The notes under the pieces: generated by a model | Told to the model about the DNA's origin: nothing | Seen by the model: the letters and a program-made list of their open reading frames with translations, nothing else | The model's database searches: none | Shown: piece after piece, positions 20,950-31,205 of the stretch | Position numbering within the stretch: the stretch's first letter is position 1 | How the letters are laid out: every line of letters starts with the position of its first letter | Position numbers and translations under genes: made by a program | Assembly (NCBI GenBank): GCA_039090855.1 | Contig: CM077023.1 | Span: forward strand, 77,413,127 to 77,477,126 | Length of the DNA: 64,000 nt | Direction: 5' to 3' | Origin: Macrothele yani | Taxonomy: Eukaryota; Arthropoda; Arachnida; Araneae; Macrothelidae

Positions 20950-21975
20950 GTCTCGGTATGGAGTTGCACAAGTTCCTAATGGTGCCCTGTGATAAGCCAT
21001 TCCTTGCAGCTTGAATCTTCTCGATCAGTTACAGCAGATTGTGCGGTAGAGGTGGACTATGGATAGCGCGTCCAATAACATCCCTAACATTTTCAGTCAT
21101 CAATAGATCTGGCGATGCGGATGGCCATGGCAGATTGTCAGTGTCTTGAAGGCAAGCTCTCGAGAGAGCAGCAGTATGTGGACGAGCGTTTTCCTGTTGG
21201 AAAATCGCACCGGCGTGAGCGTTCAGAAAAGGTAGGGCCACTGATTGCAGGACCTCATTAACGTAACGTTGGGCTGTCAAAGTGTCTGTAATGAACACCA
21301 AAGGTGATCTGGCATCGTAGGCAATAGTACCCCACACCATGACACCAGGCCTTCTGGACGTTTGACGCTCGACAACAAACCATTCATATTGGCGCTGATC
21401 ACGGTGCATCCACACACGGATTCGGGGGTCGTCTCCTCCAAGACAAAAGCGGGGCTCGTCACGGAAGATAACCCTCTGCCATTATTAGGGGCTCCTTGAC
21501 AGTCTGGCACGACAACATTGCAGTCTTTGGCGACGATGCACTGTTGTTAAGGGTAGTCGTCGTAACGGTCGGCGTGTGTGTAGTCCTACGTCCTGCAGCC
21601 GTCTGCCAATGGTGCTGGCACTAATCAGACAATACATGGAGGGCACCACTGCTCGCTGAATATCCGCAATCGTGGCTGTTGGGTCACTCCACGCATGTCG
21701 GATAACCCGTCGGTTCTCTCTCTTTCCGTGGTTCGTCTAGGTCCTCCAGACCCTTCCTGTCGCTACTGCGTGCCTTGTTCTATCCACTGCTGCCAACAGC
21801 GTACTGTGTTGATATCCGCACGACCGGTGTGACGCGCAATACGGCGATAAGACCATCCCGCTAGAGCTCGACGATGCGGCCCCTCTCGAACTCCTACAAC
21901 TGCTCGAATTGCTTCCAAACGTTTCTGCGAGACATACTTTATTCGCAAAAGATGCAAACAACACAATAGCACGAG
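20950..21975 (-). pseudogene. Tc1-like transposase, catalytically dead
   Basis: The N-terminal domain reads YVSQKRLEAIRAVVGVREG and WSYRRIARHTGR. Further on are FRDEPRFCLGGDD (first Asp), then GVMVWGTIAYDARSP, then FQQENARPHTAA, where the second Asp has become Glu. The Glu region is also altered (SPDLLMTENVRDV). Frameshifts separate the parts. Confidence 0.8.
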
Positions 21976-22169
21976 TCAGAATGGCAAGCACGCGCAACGG
22001 GACGACCTTATATAGCCGGTCAGGAACAGCCCTACGACCCCTCCTTGCTGGTGTCACATGCGCCGCCGAGCGTGATGCTTGAATCATTTGCTTGTTTCAT
22101 GATGTCAAACCTACCCACCAAGTTTCATTCCTGTCGGTTGCTTCCTTCTAGGTTCAACTATTTTTTTGA

Positions 22170-22350
22170 CGATGAGTGTATAACAGTACTAAAGATTAAA
22201 AATAAAAAGCGTGCTGCCACCTTGGGGGAAATAAAGGAACATAAAAGGGAAAAATCCATATTTTTCAAAGCTGAGAAAACAAACATTACCGAGAAACAAA
22301 ATTTATGCTAAAAATTATGAAAGTAATGACAGCAATTAATTTTATGACGG
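22170..22350 (+). repeat. Direct repeat, right copy (partner at 20608-20790)
   Basis: Matches the left copy in the same orientation. In this copy the frame KEHKREKSIFFKAEKTN stays open for about 40 codons, which the other copy mostly shares. I see no known domain. Confidence 0.7.
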
Positions 22351-22595
22351 CTGCATAATTTTAAACATGCGATTCGAGTGTCACAATATTGTAGAAGAAA
22401 TTAGCATACGGTTTGGGAAATTTCTCTTTATTCTGCTTACGAAAGAGAACGCTTGAATTGCAAAAAAGTTTACGAAATCAGCTGAAAGTACAAGTACACA
22501 TCAGTTTTGGATTCTACACTGCTGGCCACCCAAAATGCAACACCAAGAAGGAAGCATCCGATTGGCCTGAAATTCGCAGCATGCGTCGCCTGCGA

Positions 22596-22703
22596 GAGGA
22601 CATGCAAACGATTGACATAGCAGAGGACATGCAAACGATTGACATAGCAGAGAACATGCAAACGATTGACATGGCAGAGGACATGCAAACGATTAGCAAA
22701 TCA
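22596..22703 (+). repeat. 27-bp minisatellite in the Tc1-B leader
   Basis: GAGGACATGCAAACGATTGA-type units begin at 22596, 22623, 22650 and 22677. Tc1-B copy 1 has a single unit at the matching place (GAGGACAAGCAAACGATTAG, minus strand near 11100). The expansion therefore arose after the copies separated. Confidence 0.9.
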
Positions 22704-22812
22704 TGTGCGCCCGGCACGCCACCGAGAAACACTATAAGAAGGGTGCACAGAAAGCGGGGTGTAAGTAGTAGGAGTGTGTTGTGCTGCCGGACCTGTGCGT
22801 GGGAAGCTTCTT

Positions 22813-23855
22813 GATGCCTCGTCACAGAATACGGCAGTCATTCCAGCACGTTTCGAAGTTCGACAGAGGACGAATAGTGGTTTATCGCAACAGCGGTTTA
22901 CCGTACCGAGACATCGGCACCCGTGTAGGACGACATCCAGCCACAGTGAGGTAAGTATGGATTCGGTGGGTGCAGGAGGAACGGACGAACCGACGTGAGC
23001 GATTGCCGCAGCCGCGGCACACCACCGAACGAGAGGACCGGCATGTTGTGCGATGGGCATTGACGGCTCGCACCGCCACATCACGAACGTTAGCGCAGGA
23101 ATTAGGGTGTGTTGCGCAACAACCTGTATCAGAACTTACCGTTCGACGTCGTCTGCAGAAGCGGGGACTTGTCGCACGGCGCCCATTGCTCAGATTACCA
23201 TTGACGTTGCACTACCGGCGAGTGCGGCGGCAGTGGGCCGTTGAACGCCGCACCGGGACTGCGGAATGGCACGACATTGTCTTCTCCGACAAATCCCGCT
23301 TCTGCCTGCAACACCACGATGGTCGTATCCGCGTGTGGAGGCACCGCGGCGAAAGACCGTATGACGCCTGCATTATGATCGCCATACCGGTCCGTCGCCT
23401 GGCGTTATGGTTTGGGGCGCAATTGGATATGACACCCGCATCCCTCTGATACGCATCACCGGTACATTCAACAGCCACCGCACCATCTCCGACGTTTTGG
23501 AGCCTGTAGTCCTCCCTTATCTACAGGACCTGCCAGCGGCCACGTTTCACACAGGACAATGCGCGCCCGCACGTGGCACGCATCCTGCAACCATATTTCA
23601 CGGCCCACCAGGTGTCACTGCTGCCGTGGCCCTGCCTGTTCTCCCGATATGTCGCCCATCGAACACGTCTGGTCGCTGATCGGCAACCGAGTGGCCCAGC
23701 TAGCACCACCCACGGGTGCGCCTAATGAACTGTGGCAACGTGTGGAAGCAGTCTGGACCGACATACCCCAAGCCCACATCCAAAGCCTCTTTCGTTCTAT
23801 GCCGCGGCGTGTATCGGACGTTACTGCCAGCAATGGGGGCCACACGAACTATTGA
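22813..23855 (+). pseudogene. Tc1-B transposase copy 2
   Basis: MPRHRIRQSFQHVSKFDRG begins the protein, uninterrupted where copy 1 carries the SINE. A stop follows HPATVR near 22950; then WIRWVQEERTNRR and a long open stretch to FSDKSRFCLQHHDGR with the first Asp intact. Frameshifts near 23380, 23550 and 23640 break the rest, though DNARPHVARI and SPDMSPIEHVWSLIG remain readable. It ends GGHTNY, as copy 1 does. Confidence 0.87.
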
Positions 23856-24200
23856 TGTCTGCGTGTTCCGCAAGTCTCACGGGCCTGTAAGCTCAATCGT
23901 TTCATCTTTGTATCTGTTGTTATGTGTCTAGTAAATTTGGCTTTGTTATCTCGTGTCCTTCCTGGTGTTGCATTTTGGGTGGCCAGCAGTGTATTATTAA
24001 AGATAACAGAGCTTCTTCAACTAGTTTTACGAGAGATATCATGGATTGTTTAAATTCTAAATTCAATAGGTAACCTATCGTGCAAACGACGTTTTCCGTA
24101 ACATTTCAAGACATTTTGCCTTTTTATTCATATGAAGACTTACATTTAGTTAGGCAATCATTTGTGGACTTAATACAAACCTATAATACACTAAGTGCTG

Positions 24201-24714
24201 TAACGTACCAGGAGATGTGACGTACCTGCCAGAAGGACGCACACGACATAAAGGCAGATAGGAATCAGAATAAAACGTCCGCGTAGCTCAATTGGTAGAG
24301 CAACTTATTCCGGAATGAGAGGACCCAGGTTCGAATCCTGGCGCGGATAAAAATGACGGAGAAATTTACTTCGTTATAATGGCGCCCGAACTATCCGGAT
24401 GACCCGACCGTTCAAAATCTCGCATTGGTGTGATGTTCTTTCCACATCGCGAGATAGGAAAAATAAGAGAATCCCTTCTCCAGCACTTCGAAAAAAAAAA
24501 TAAAAAATAAGGGGGAGATGATGTAACGTACCAGGAGATGTGACGTACCTGCCAGAAGGACGCACACGACATAAAGGCAGATAGGAATCAGAATAAAAAA
24601 CGTCCGCGTAGCTCAATTGGTAGAGCAACTTATTCCGGAATGAGGGGACCCGGGTTCGAATCCTGACGCGGATAAAAATGACGGAGAAATTTACTTCGTT
24701 ATAAGTGTTGTAAT
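24201..24714 (+). repeat. tRNA-like tandem repeat, second locus (two units)
   Basis: Two units start about 323 bp apart (GTAACGTACCAGGAGATGTG near 24201 and 24524). Each has a tRNA-like module from GTCCGCGTAGCTCAATTGGT to CCTGGCGCGGAT (24280-24350) or its slightly changed copy (24601-24673). The first module closes a 7-bp acceptor stem (GTCCGCG/CGCGGAT, one G-T), a D-stem (GCTC/GAGC) and a T-stem (CCAGG/CCTGG), but the anticodon loop is irregular. The GGAGAAATTTACTTCGTTA tail follows, as at 355-757. Confidence 0.75.
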
Positions 24715-24726
24715 AGTCGTTTTCTC

Positions 24727-24946
24727 AAGGGGGCGGCTTAACGCCCACCATGAGCAGCTCTAAGGGTTAGAATTAGTCACCCATTACTAATTTGGAGCCA
24801 TTAGTTCCAAGGTAGTGGAGGCAGGGAGTCCACACCATAAGATAATCATGCTTCATCCATGACTCGAACACGAGCTCATCTCGAACGACAACTTGTCAGA
24901 AAACTGTGCCTCTGACCACTTGGGCACCGGGCGGCACAGTCGTTTT
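24727..24946 (-). repeat. Old SINE1-related copy
   Basis: In reverse complement: GCCGCCCGGTGCCCAAGTGG, a degraded B box (GTGTTCGAGTC), then GGAACTAATGGCTCCAAATT and GCTGCTCATGGTGGGCGTTA, all in SINE1 order. It is the most diverged copy here, with a longer head-body junction. Confidence 0.6.
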
Positions 24947-24949
24947 GTA

Positions 24950-25815
24950 AAGACAGCGAATGGTGATTTAGTAGCATAAAGATCCTTTCAATTTTTGCTA
25001 ATCATCCCCCGGAATGGTGAGAACTGTACGAAGGTACAAACATCGAGAAATCATAAACGCTAATGAAAGCGTACTCAACAATTTCAATAAATTCCATATA
25101 CAGTATTAACAATAAACACAAAACAAAAGTGGATTCATGCAAATTTTCCATGTTATTTGGCTCCAAGATTTTCCGCTGAAAACCCAATGGCCAGATAATG
25201 GCCGCAATGGCCGCTGAAAGCCCATTGGCATAAATCAGATGTTATGTGGTTCTAAAATAAGGCGATCTTATTTTCGCAAAATATGAGTATAAAAGTGATC
25301 ATATAGTCTCAGTGTAGTGAGTTTTGATTTCTCTTTTGGACCTTTGAGCCAAACAAGACAGCTCCATAAAAGTTGTTTACCTCCAAATGTTGGTTGAATA
25401 TGATTTGTTGCATTATGGCACGTGACTTGGGCCAGCATTCTATTATCTTACGTTCATGATTGATTGACTTAAATCTCGAATTAATTTGACTAGCTGAAAT
25501 TTGTATGAAACAGATGTCCAAACGTATAATTGGAAAGAGATATGTCGGTGCTGGATGCCATGAAGAGATATCTGCCCGAAAATGTAAAGCATCAGGTAAA
25601 GGTAGCTAATATAGATTTATTCATCATACCAGGAGGTATGCCGTCTCAACTTCAGTCCTTTGGGAAAACTTGAGTTTGTACGCGACGGACATATAGGATC
25701 CGTGTCCCGTCACTTCGACGGACATCGATTCGTGTCCTCTCACTACCTGTGCAACTCCATGCTCAGACGTCTCGCTACACAGACAGAATGTCTCGCTACA
25801 GATTTATCGTCTTGA
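24950..25815. other. No gene recognised
   Basis: Small local duplications such as AATGGCC around 25186-25230 are visible. No coding or transposon signal is recognised. Confidence 0.4.
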
Positions 25816-25829
25816 CACATGTTTTCACC

Positions 25830-26056
25830 GCCGCCCCGGTGGCGCAGTGGTCTAAGGCGCTGGCCTCTGATCATTCTTCCGTAAGGGGTCCGGGTTCGAA
25901 TCCCGGTCAGGCATGGATGTTGTGTTTGTCTTACGGCACTGGCTCTCTCCCTTCCCTAGAACCAGTGACCCTAAATTAGGGACGGGCGACTGCTTATATC
26001 CCATTGAGTTGCTCACGGTGGTCGTTAAACCTCCAACCAAAAAAAATTAAAAAAAA
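25830..26056 (+). repeat. SINE1 copy with an 11-bp target duplication
   Basis: The best-preserved copy: GCCGCCCCGGTGGCGCAGTG at the start, GGTTCGAATCC, the full body and an A-rich tail. ATGTTTTCACC flanks it at 25819-25829 and 26057-26067. Use it as the reference sequence for the family. Confidence 0.95.
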
Positions 26057-26069
26057 ATGTTTTCACCTC

Positions 26070-26450
26070 TGTAGTACGTCACATCTTTCATGTTGTCGTA
26101 CGTATGCTTATCGGAAAGAATCTGAAAAAGGAATGTGCAGATGGTTGCTATCAGGAAATCTTTCCCTCATACCTACGGGAGAAGGTTACTTTCAATCAGT
26201 CTCCCCTTGTCACGCCGGCAAAATCTTTCCAAGAAACCATTATTCCAGAAACTTTTATGAAAGTTCAAGAGCTGATGCATATCAAATGCTATGAATGATG
26301 AATACGAAAGAAATGGAGGACAGCATCAAGATCATGATGATGAAAAACAGAAGTTAGTGAAGATGTTAGGAAAGATGAGGTGAAGACGATGTCTTAAATG
26401 TGTTCCATATCAGTTATGTAATTCCGTCAAAATGTAAATATTCTTTCAAA
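26070..26450. other. No gene recognised; short unassigned open frame
   Basis: A plus-strand frame at 26104-26298 (64 codons, MLIGKNLKKECADGCYQEIF at its start) has no known motif and no convincing splice sites. Confidence 0.3.
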
Positions 26451-26454
26451 AGCT

Positions 26455-26573
26455 CGACTGACACAGCACGTATAAAAATTCTATAAAGATTGGTAAGGGA
26501 GTGAGGCAAGGTGACACCATATATTCCAAGCTGTTCAATGCCACATGGCGGAATGTCTTTCAATCACTGAAAT
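26455..26573 (+). pseudogene. RTE-like LINE, RT core fragment
   Basis: IKIGKGVRQGDTIYSKLFNA matches the GVRQGDxxSPKLF signature just before the catalytic YADD box in RTE-like reverse transcriptases. Only about 35 codons remain. The fragment is directly followed by a Tc1 remnant. Confidence 0.75.
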
Positions 26574-26579
26574 TTTTTT

Positions 26580-27035
26580 GAAGCCATACTTGGTCTTTGG
26601 AAGAGTGTACGTCTGGCGAAAATCTCAAGAAGCGTGACAATCCGACTGTGAAGCATGGAGGTGGATCCTTGATGCTGTGGAGTGCCATATCATGACATTT
26701 CTTTGGACCATTGGTTATTCTGCAAGGTCGTGTCACATCTGCAACGTACGAATCCATTCTTGGGGACCACTTGCACCCAATGTTGCAGACATGGTTTTCC
26801 AGTGACCGTCCTTGGTTTCAAGCAGATCGTGCATTGTGCAAAACGTGTCGTGTAGTGGTTTGCAGAGCATGAGTATGAGGTACAGCAGCTACCCTGGCCA
26901 CCTGAATCTCCAGACCTCAGTGTCATTGAACATTTGCGGGAATATCTGAAGCGAAAGGTCCGATTATTACTTTCCACCTCAGACATCACTAGTACAGTTG
27001 GAACATACTTTACAGGAAGAATGGTCCCAAGTTTC
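26580..27035 (+). pseudogene. Tc1-like transposase fragment
   Basis: DNPTVKHGGGSLMLWSAIS is the Tc1 segment between the first and second catalytic Asp. After a frameshift, PWPPESPDLSVIEHLREY carries the catalytic Glu. The second Asp region (FQADRALCKTC) is degraded. The N-terminal domain is missing. Confidence 0.75.
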
Positions 27036-27610
27036 AATATCGTATGTGTATGACTTGTATTTCAAGTCGAATTGCTTCTGTTCTGAAAGTTTATGGTGGA
27101 CCTACAGCTTCGTAATAAAACGTTCTCCACAAACAGAAAGTGTTTCGATTATTTTGATAAATCTCTGTAATACAGTAGTAATCGTTTCATAAAGATGCAA
27201 TAAAACGTATAGATTTATGAATCAAATTTCACTTTTATTATCCTAATCTCTTCTTACCTTTTTTCCCCCATAAGGAAGTCAAAGCACCGTTTGCTCTTAG
27301 CTGAACGCCTGACTGAACACATTTTCAAATAACATCCCGTACGATAAATGAGCTTCTTCTAATGAGAGAAAAGTTGCGATCGGCATTTATTTCCTTAAAA
27401 ATTATTCCTGATTCTGTAAAAACAACTCCTTTCAAGATTGCAAAAATAGCAGTTCAGGATATTTTACCCATCTTTGCATACTTTCATTGCTTTTCACTCT
27501 TAGGGTGGAACTTTTAAGTTAAGAAACTCATCAATTTTATAACGAGTTAGCATGAACTGACCGCTGGTTTAGGTTGCTGTGAAAGTCACACCTCTTCAAA
27601 TCTTTTTGCA
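27036..27610. other. No gene recognised
   Basis: AT-rich with short open frames only. Confidence 0.4.
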
Positions 27611-27618
27611 GTTTTAAC

Positions 27619-28139
27619 CAGTGGCGTAACCATGTTTCAAAATCTCGGGGTGTGTGTGTCAAACAGTGATCAGAACCCCCCCCCCCGCAGATTATACGTA
27701 TACATATATATACAATAATATAAACATGCTGTATAAAATAGTTTGCCCCCCCTACACACAAGCAAGAGCAAAGCAGTTGCTGAGGTGCGATCTAACGGGC
27801 ACGACATAGGCGCCTTTGTTGGCGAATGGTGGAACTTAGCGAACACAACTGTAATACTATGACAAATACGGCAGAAATGTAAATTACAAAGTTGTAGAGC
27901 AGATTTTGCTTATTAGGAATCAATATTGCTGTTTTGTTAAGTACGCATTATACACACGTGTTTGCATTCTACGAAAAATCACAATCTTATATTATTAAAT
28001 TTAGGCGGTTCACATCATAAAAAAGTGTGCATTATATCATCATATTCCCGAAAAATGGGGGAGGGGGTCCTTTACGTTGGGGATCCCCGACTCTGAAAAT
28101 CTGGAGGGGTCCTGACACACACCCCCGGTTACGCCTATG
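27619..28139. mobile_element. hAT-type MITE, 521 bp
   Basis: The ends are CAGTGGCGTAACC and, in reverse complement, CATAGGCGTAACC. GTTTTAAC is repeated exactly on both sides (27611-27618 and 28140-28147). An 8-bp duplication and a TIR starting CA(G/T) with GGCGTA fit the hAT superfamily. The interior has no transposase, only C-rich and TA-rich simple sequence. A related single terminus (CAGTGGTGTAGCCAG) occurs at 14459. Confidence 0.85.
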
Positions 28140-28147
28140 GTTTTAAC

Positions 28148-28660
28148 TAAGGAAAATTGAGCTAAAAATATTGTGGGTATGATTAATTTATTTTTAAATA
28201 GCGATTTATTATCGTTAACTTTCCGAAAGAAATAGTTTTCTTTAGTTTACGGCATGGCCACAAACATGAAAAGGCTGTTTCTAATAATTTTCCGTTTTGC
28301 AGAATGCTATTTGCATTTATAGCCATTCATAGTAATTATTGCTCATATTAAAAACTGGAAGCATCCCAACAGTCAGGCTACTGAATGACATGAATGTTCT
28401 AAAACTTTTAATTTTCTGTTTCTGAGTACCAGCATTAAAAGCACGTAGGCATTCCAAATACTTTTATTGAAGCAAGCCTATGCTCACAACAAAGACTGAA
28501 GCATATGTTGACTGCAAGGACATGTAAAAGACTAAATTATCGAAAGAAACACGCAGAAGTATTGTTAATTATTTATTCGTTTACTGATCGGATGTTCCAA
28601 AGAAATAAGCGACATTACTTTACTGTAAAACCTATATAATAGGCTACGTCTTTCCCTAAC
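28148..28660. other. No gene recognised
   Basis: AT-rich. GTTTTGCAG near 28300 looks like a splice acceptor but no open exon follows. Confidence 0.4.
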
Positions 28661-28675
28661 GATGTGACGTCATTC

Positions 28676-28817
28676 AGTACTTGCAGCGCCATCTTCTTTT
28701 ATCCCGTGGCCGAAATCGGAACTAAGCTCACCGCAATCGCACGAGCTCTGACGTGATAAGTACTTGCAGCGCCATCTGCTTTTATCCGGTGGCCGAAATT
28801 GGAATTAAGCTCACGTT
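28676..28817 (+). repeat. 84-bp tandem duplication beside a CRE-like site
   Basis: AGTACTTGCAGCGCCATCT and the following ~40 bases (TATCC.GTGGCCGAAAT.GGAA) occur twice, about 84 bp apart. TGACGTCA, a perfect cAMP-response-type palindrome, lies just before the first copy. This is a pattern only; no promoter is shown. Confidence 0.5.
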
Positions 28818-28934
28818 AACGTACGATACGTAAAATCAAGGAGAAATACCGGAAAATAAAATAAAGTGAGTAAAACAAACAACTTCATCTGTGGCAACAT
28901 GCACGTGCTCGAACAACCGTCTGCAACGTTTGAT

Positions 28935-29048
28935 CCTATTATGTAGGTGTTAACATCATTTTTATTACCTAAATTTTTACATTATATAATTTTTAATGTA
29001 ATGTGAACGTCATATGACGGGTGAAAATCTATTAACCTACATAATAGG
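28935..29048. repeat. Small inverted-repeat element, 114 bp
   Basis: CCTATTATGTAGGTGTTAAC at the left faces AACCTACATAATAGG at the right. The interior is AT-rich. Target duplication is not clear. A related half-site (CCTATATAATAGG) sits at 28630. Confidence 0.45.
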
Positions 29049-29145
29049 ATTCTGTCATGGGAATATCGAATGGGAATATTACGAAAAGTTTGTTGTTGGT
29101 GACCTATCTTATAGACTGCCCATTAATAGTTCAATCGTTTATTAT

Positions 29146-30246
29146 TGAGCGAAGCGAGGCCGAAGGCCGAGCTGAGATCTCTTTACGAGACTCAAGACAA
29201 TTAGTTGTTCCGGCATAGGTACGAGATGACACATCCAATCACCGTGATGTTTTGCATGCCATTCGACATCGTCCATGATCAGGTTTTGACGGCTTCCGAT
29301 TCCCGAAATTCCGTGTCATTGAGGAATAATCGTCCAAAAACTTGCATTTTTAGAGGTTTTTCCGGGTTTTGAGAAGGGGTCGTTTGTTACCTATCTCCTC
29401 CTAAGATCTTCAACCGATCGTGGTGACAGCTGCCACAGGGAAAGGGAAGGACATGGTGCGTGACATGGGGTTGGTATCATGGTGATTGGTCGTGTTGTAT
29501 AAAAATAATGACCATTAAAAAACTGACCACTTTTAATAATAATTGAAAAAATATACTCTCTATACGAGACTCAGGACTATTGGTAGTTCGGGCATAGCTA
29601 CGACATGACACATCCGATCACCGTGATTTTTGGCACATGATTGGACATCGTCCATGGTCAGGTTTTAACGCCTTTCGATTCCCAAAATTCTGTGTCTTTG
29701 AGGAATTTAAATTAAAACTAGATGACCTTTTACTTGAACCGTTTCACAAAAAATATCGTTTGAACTGAAAAACGAAGAAATGGAAAGACTCCGTCCGTTA
29801 GCTCAACACTTGCTTAATCTGTATTAATAAAAGGAAGTTTGTATATGTGTGTGTCTGTGTTTCGCGAAACAAAATGAAAAACGTGGTTCCTGATCTGAGT
29901 GTGTCTTTCGGCTTAGTTTACATGCAACCTGATCACAACCAGCCTTAAGGCGTAAAGGAAAGTAGTTAATGATAAATTTTAGGCATTTCGTTTTTAGAAT
30001 GTTTCGTACTTTTGTTCTGGAAGTCATAAATTTTACGCGTTCGTTTTTTAGAATTTGTTATAATTGACGCCTTAATGAGCTTAGATTTTGCAATAGCTTC
30101 GCTCAAAATTTGCCAACTGTACCCGAGTTATCGGTTAGCGTTGGCGACTTGTCCTAGTAGTTATGTATACATGTATTTTACGATTCGTGTTATAAAAATT
30201 TCAGTCACAACTTTTTCACCCGTGCATGGCACGGGCTATGAGCTAG
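29146..30246 (+). mobile_element. Helitron-like non-autonomous repeat, copy B
   Basis: The right end has the hairpin CCCGTGC-ATG-GCACGGG (30219-30235), seven bases, CTAG (30243-30246), then T. This is the Helitron 3' signature. The interior matches copy A in reverse, including the two ~150-bp direct-repeat units. The 5' TC end is not certain; homology starts near ATTGAGCGAAGCGAGG. No Rep/helicase is encoded. Confidence 0.6.
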
Positions 30247-30249
30247 TTT

Positions 30250-31190
30250 CTAAACAAACACCAACGATGTAGTGTTACACTGATTCATTACTGGCAAAGG
30301 CAATAGAACCGAGAAGACGTCCTTGAAAGTAATGATGGCATAAATCATTCCTGCTTGGGAGTTCATTTATCATTCACGCAAAGGAGTCATTCACTAAAGA
30401 TCATTCAAACGAATGACCATTCAATTCCCATGCTGTCACTACGCTCATTGAATAAATCATTCACTGCAGGGTTCTCGTATTTACGATTAAAGCGCTTTCA
30501 TGCTCTTTTTGGCAAACTACCCCAAAGAGTGCGAGCTCTTCAGCATTAATATTCACGATGAATGATTCACCACGAGCCGGCTCGTGACGAAGGATTTGGG
30601 TACACCATTCAAACGAATGTCTTTCACGTATCATTCCCATTCTTAAGTTTCACCATTATTTCCTAGCTGACTGCTGATTGCTCACTCCCATAACGGTTGC
30701 CACTTATTGATTCTTGCATTACTTTCCCTGATGGGAATTCGTTTCCGAATTCATGCAGGCGAAATATAGTTAAACGTGCTGCAGCTTCAGTGTGTGTCGC
30801 AGTAATAGCGGACTGAATGATTATACACATAGGCGAGAGCGAACCATTCATCATTGAAAATAACATCATGTCGAGCTTTCCAGTATAAACAAGGGTTATC
30901 ATCTCATGGGCGTGCATAACTAAATTTTCAGATGAGGGACAAACTGAAATTGCAAATACAAATGGCGTTCACAAACATTATGAAATTTTCTCCTGTGCCT
31001 TCTCTTGACTGACTGTTTTTACCACGCACACGACAGATAAATTTAACTAAAAACCAGAAGACCCAAAACTTCGTAAAAGAGATGAATACATGGAATTAGA
31101 TAGGCTGCTGAGAAAATAAGTATATTTCTATGGTGTTCTTTTGATCCTTGCGCATTAGGGCCACTTTTACCCCATGTGCTATAAGTTCCC
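30250..31190. other. No gene; TCATTCA-rich stretch and a 16-bp palindrome
   Basis: TCATTCA, CATTCA and their complements are dense at 30325-30640. CACGAGCCGGCTCGTG at 30571-30586 is a perfect palindrome. A minus-strand frame at 30663-30917 has no recognised motif. Confidence 0.4.
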
Positions 31191-31205
31191 AATGTTCCTC
31201 AATCC

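Larger units (their letters stand above)
22517..23991 (+). mobile_element. Tc1-B element copy 2
   Basis: TA-flanked. The termini CACTGCTGGCCACCCAAAA and TTTTGGGTGGCCAGCAGTG match copy 1. It lacks the SINE of copy 1 and carries a minisatellite in its 5' leader instead. Length 1,475 bp. Confidence 0.92.

Noticed and set aside
24280..24350. A functional tRNA gene (good acceptor, D and T stems)
   Set aside because: The anticodon loop is irregular, the module is followed by a fixed non-tRNA tail, and it occurs in tandem units and again at 0.4 and 2.7 kb. It is a repeat-borne tRNA-like module.
26104..26298. A small host gene or exon
   Set aside because: No motif, no convincing splice sites and no repeat partner; the frame length is within chance.
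27036..27610. A 3' untranslated region of a host gene (AATAAA-type signals)
   Set aside because: The signals are expected by chance in AT-rich DNA and no coding exon precedes them; the neighbour is a Tc1 relic.
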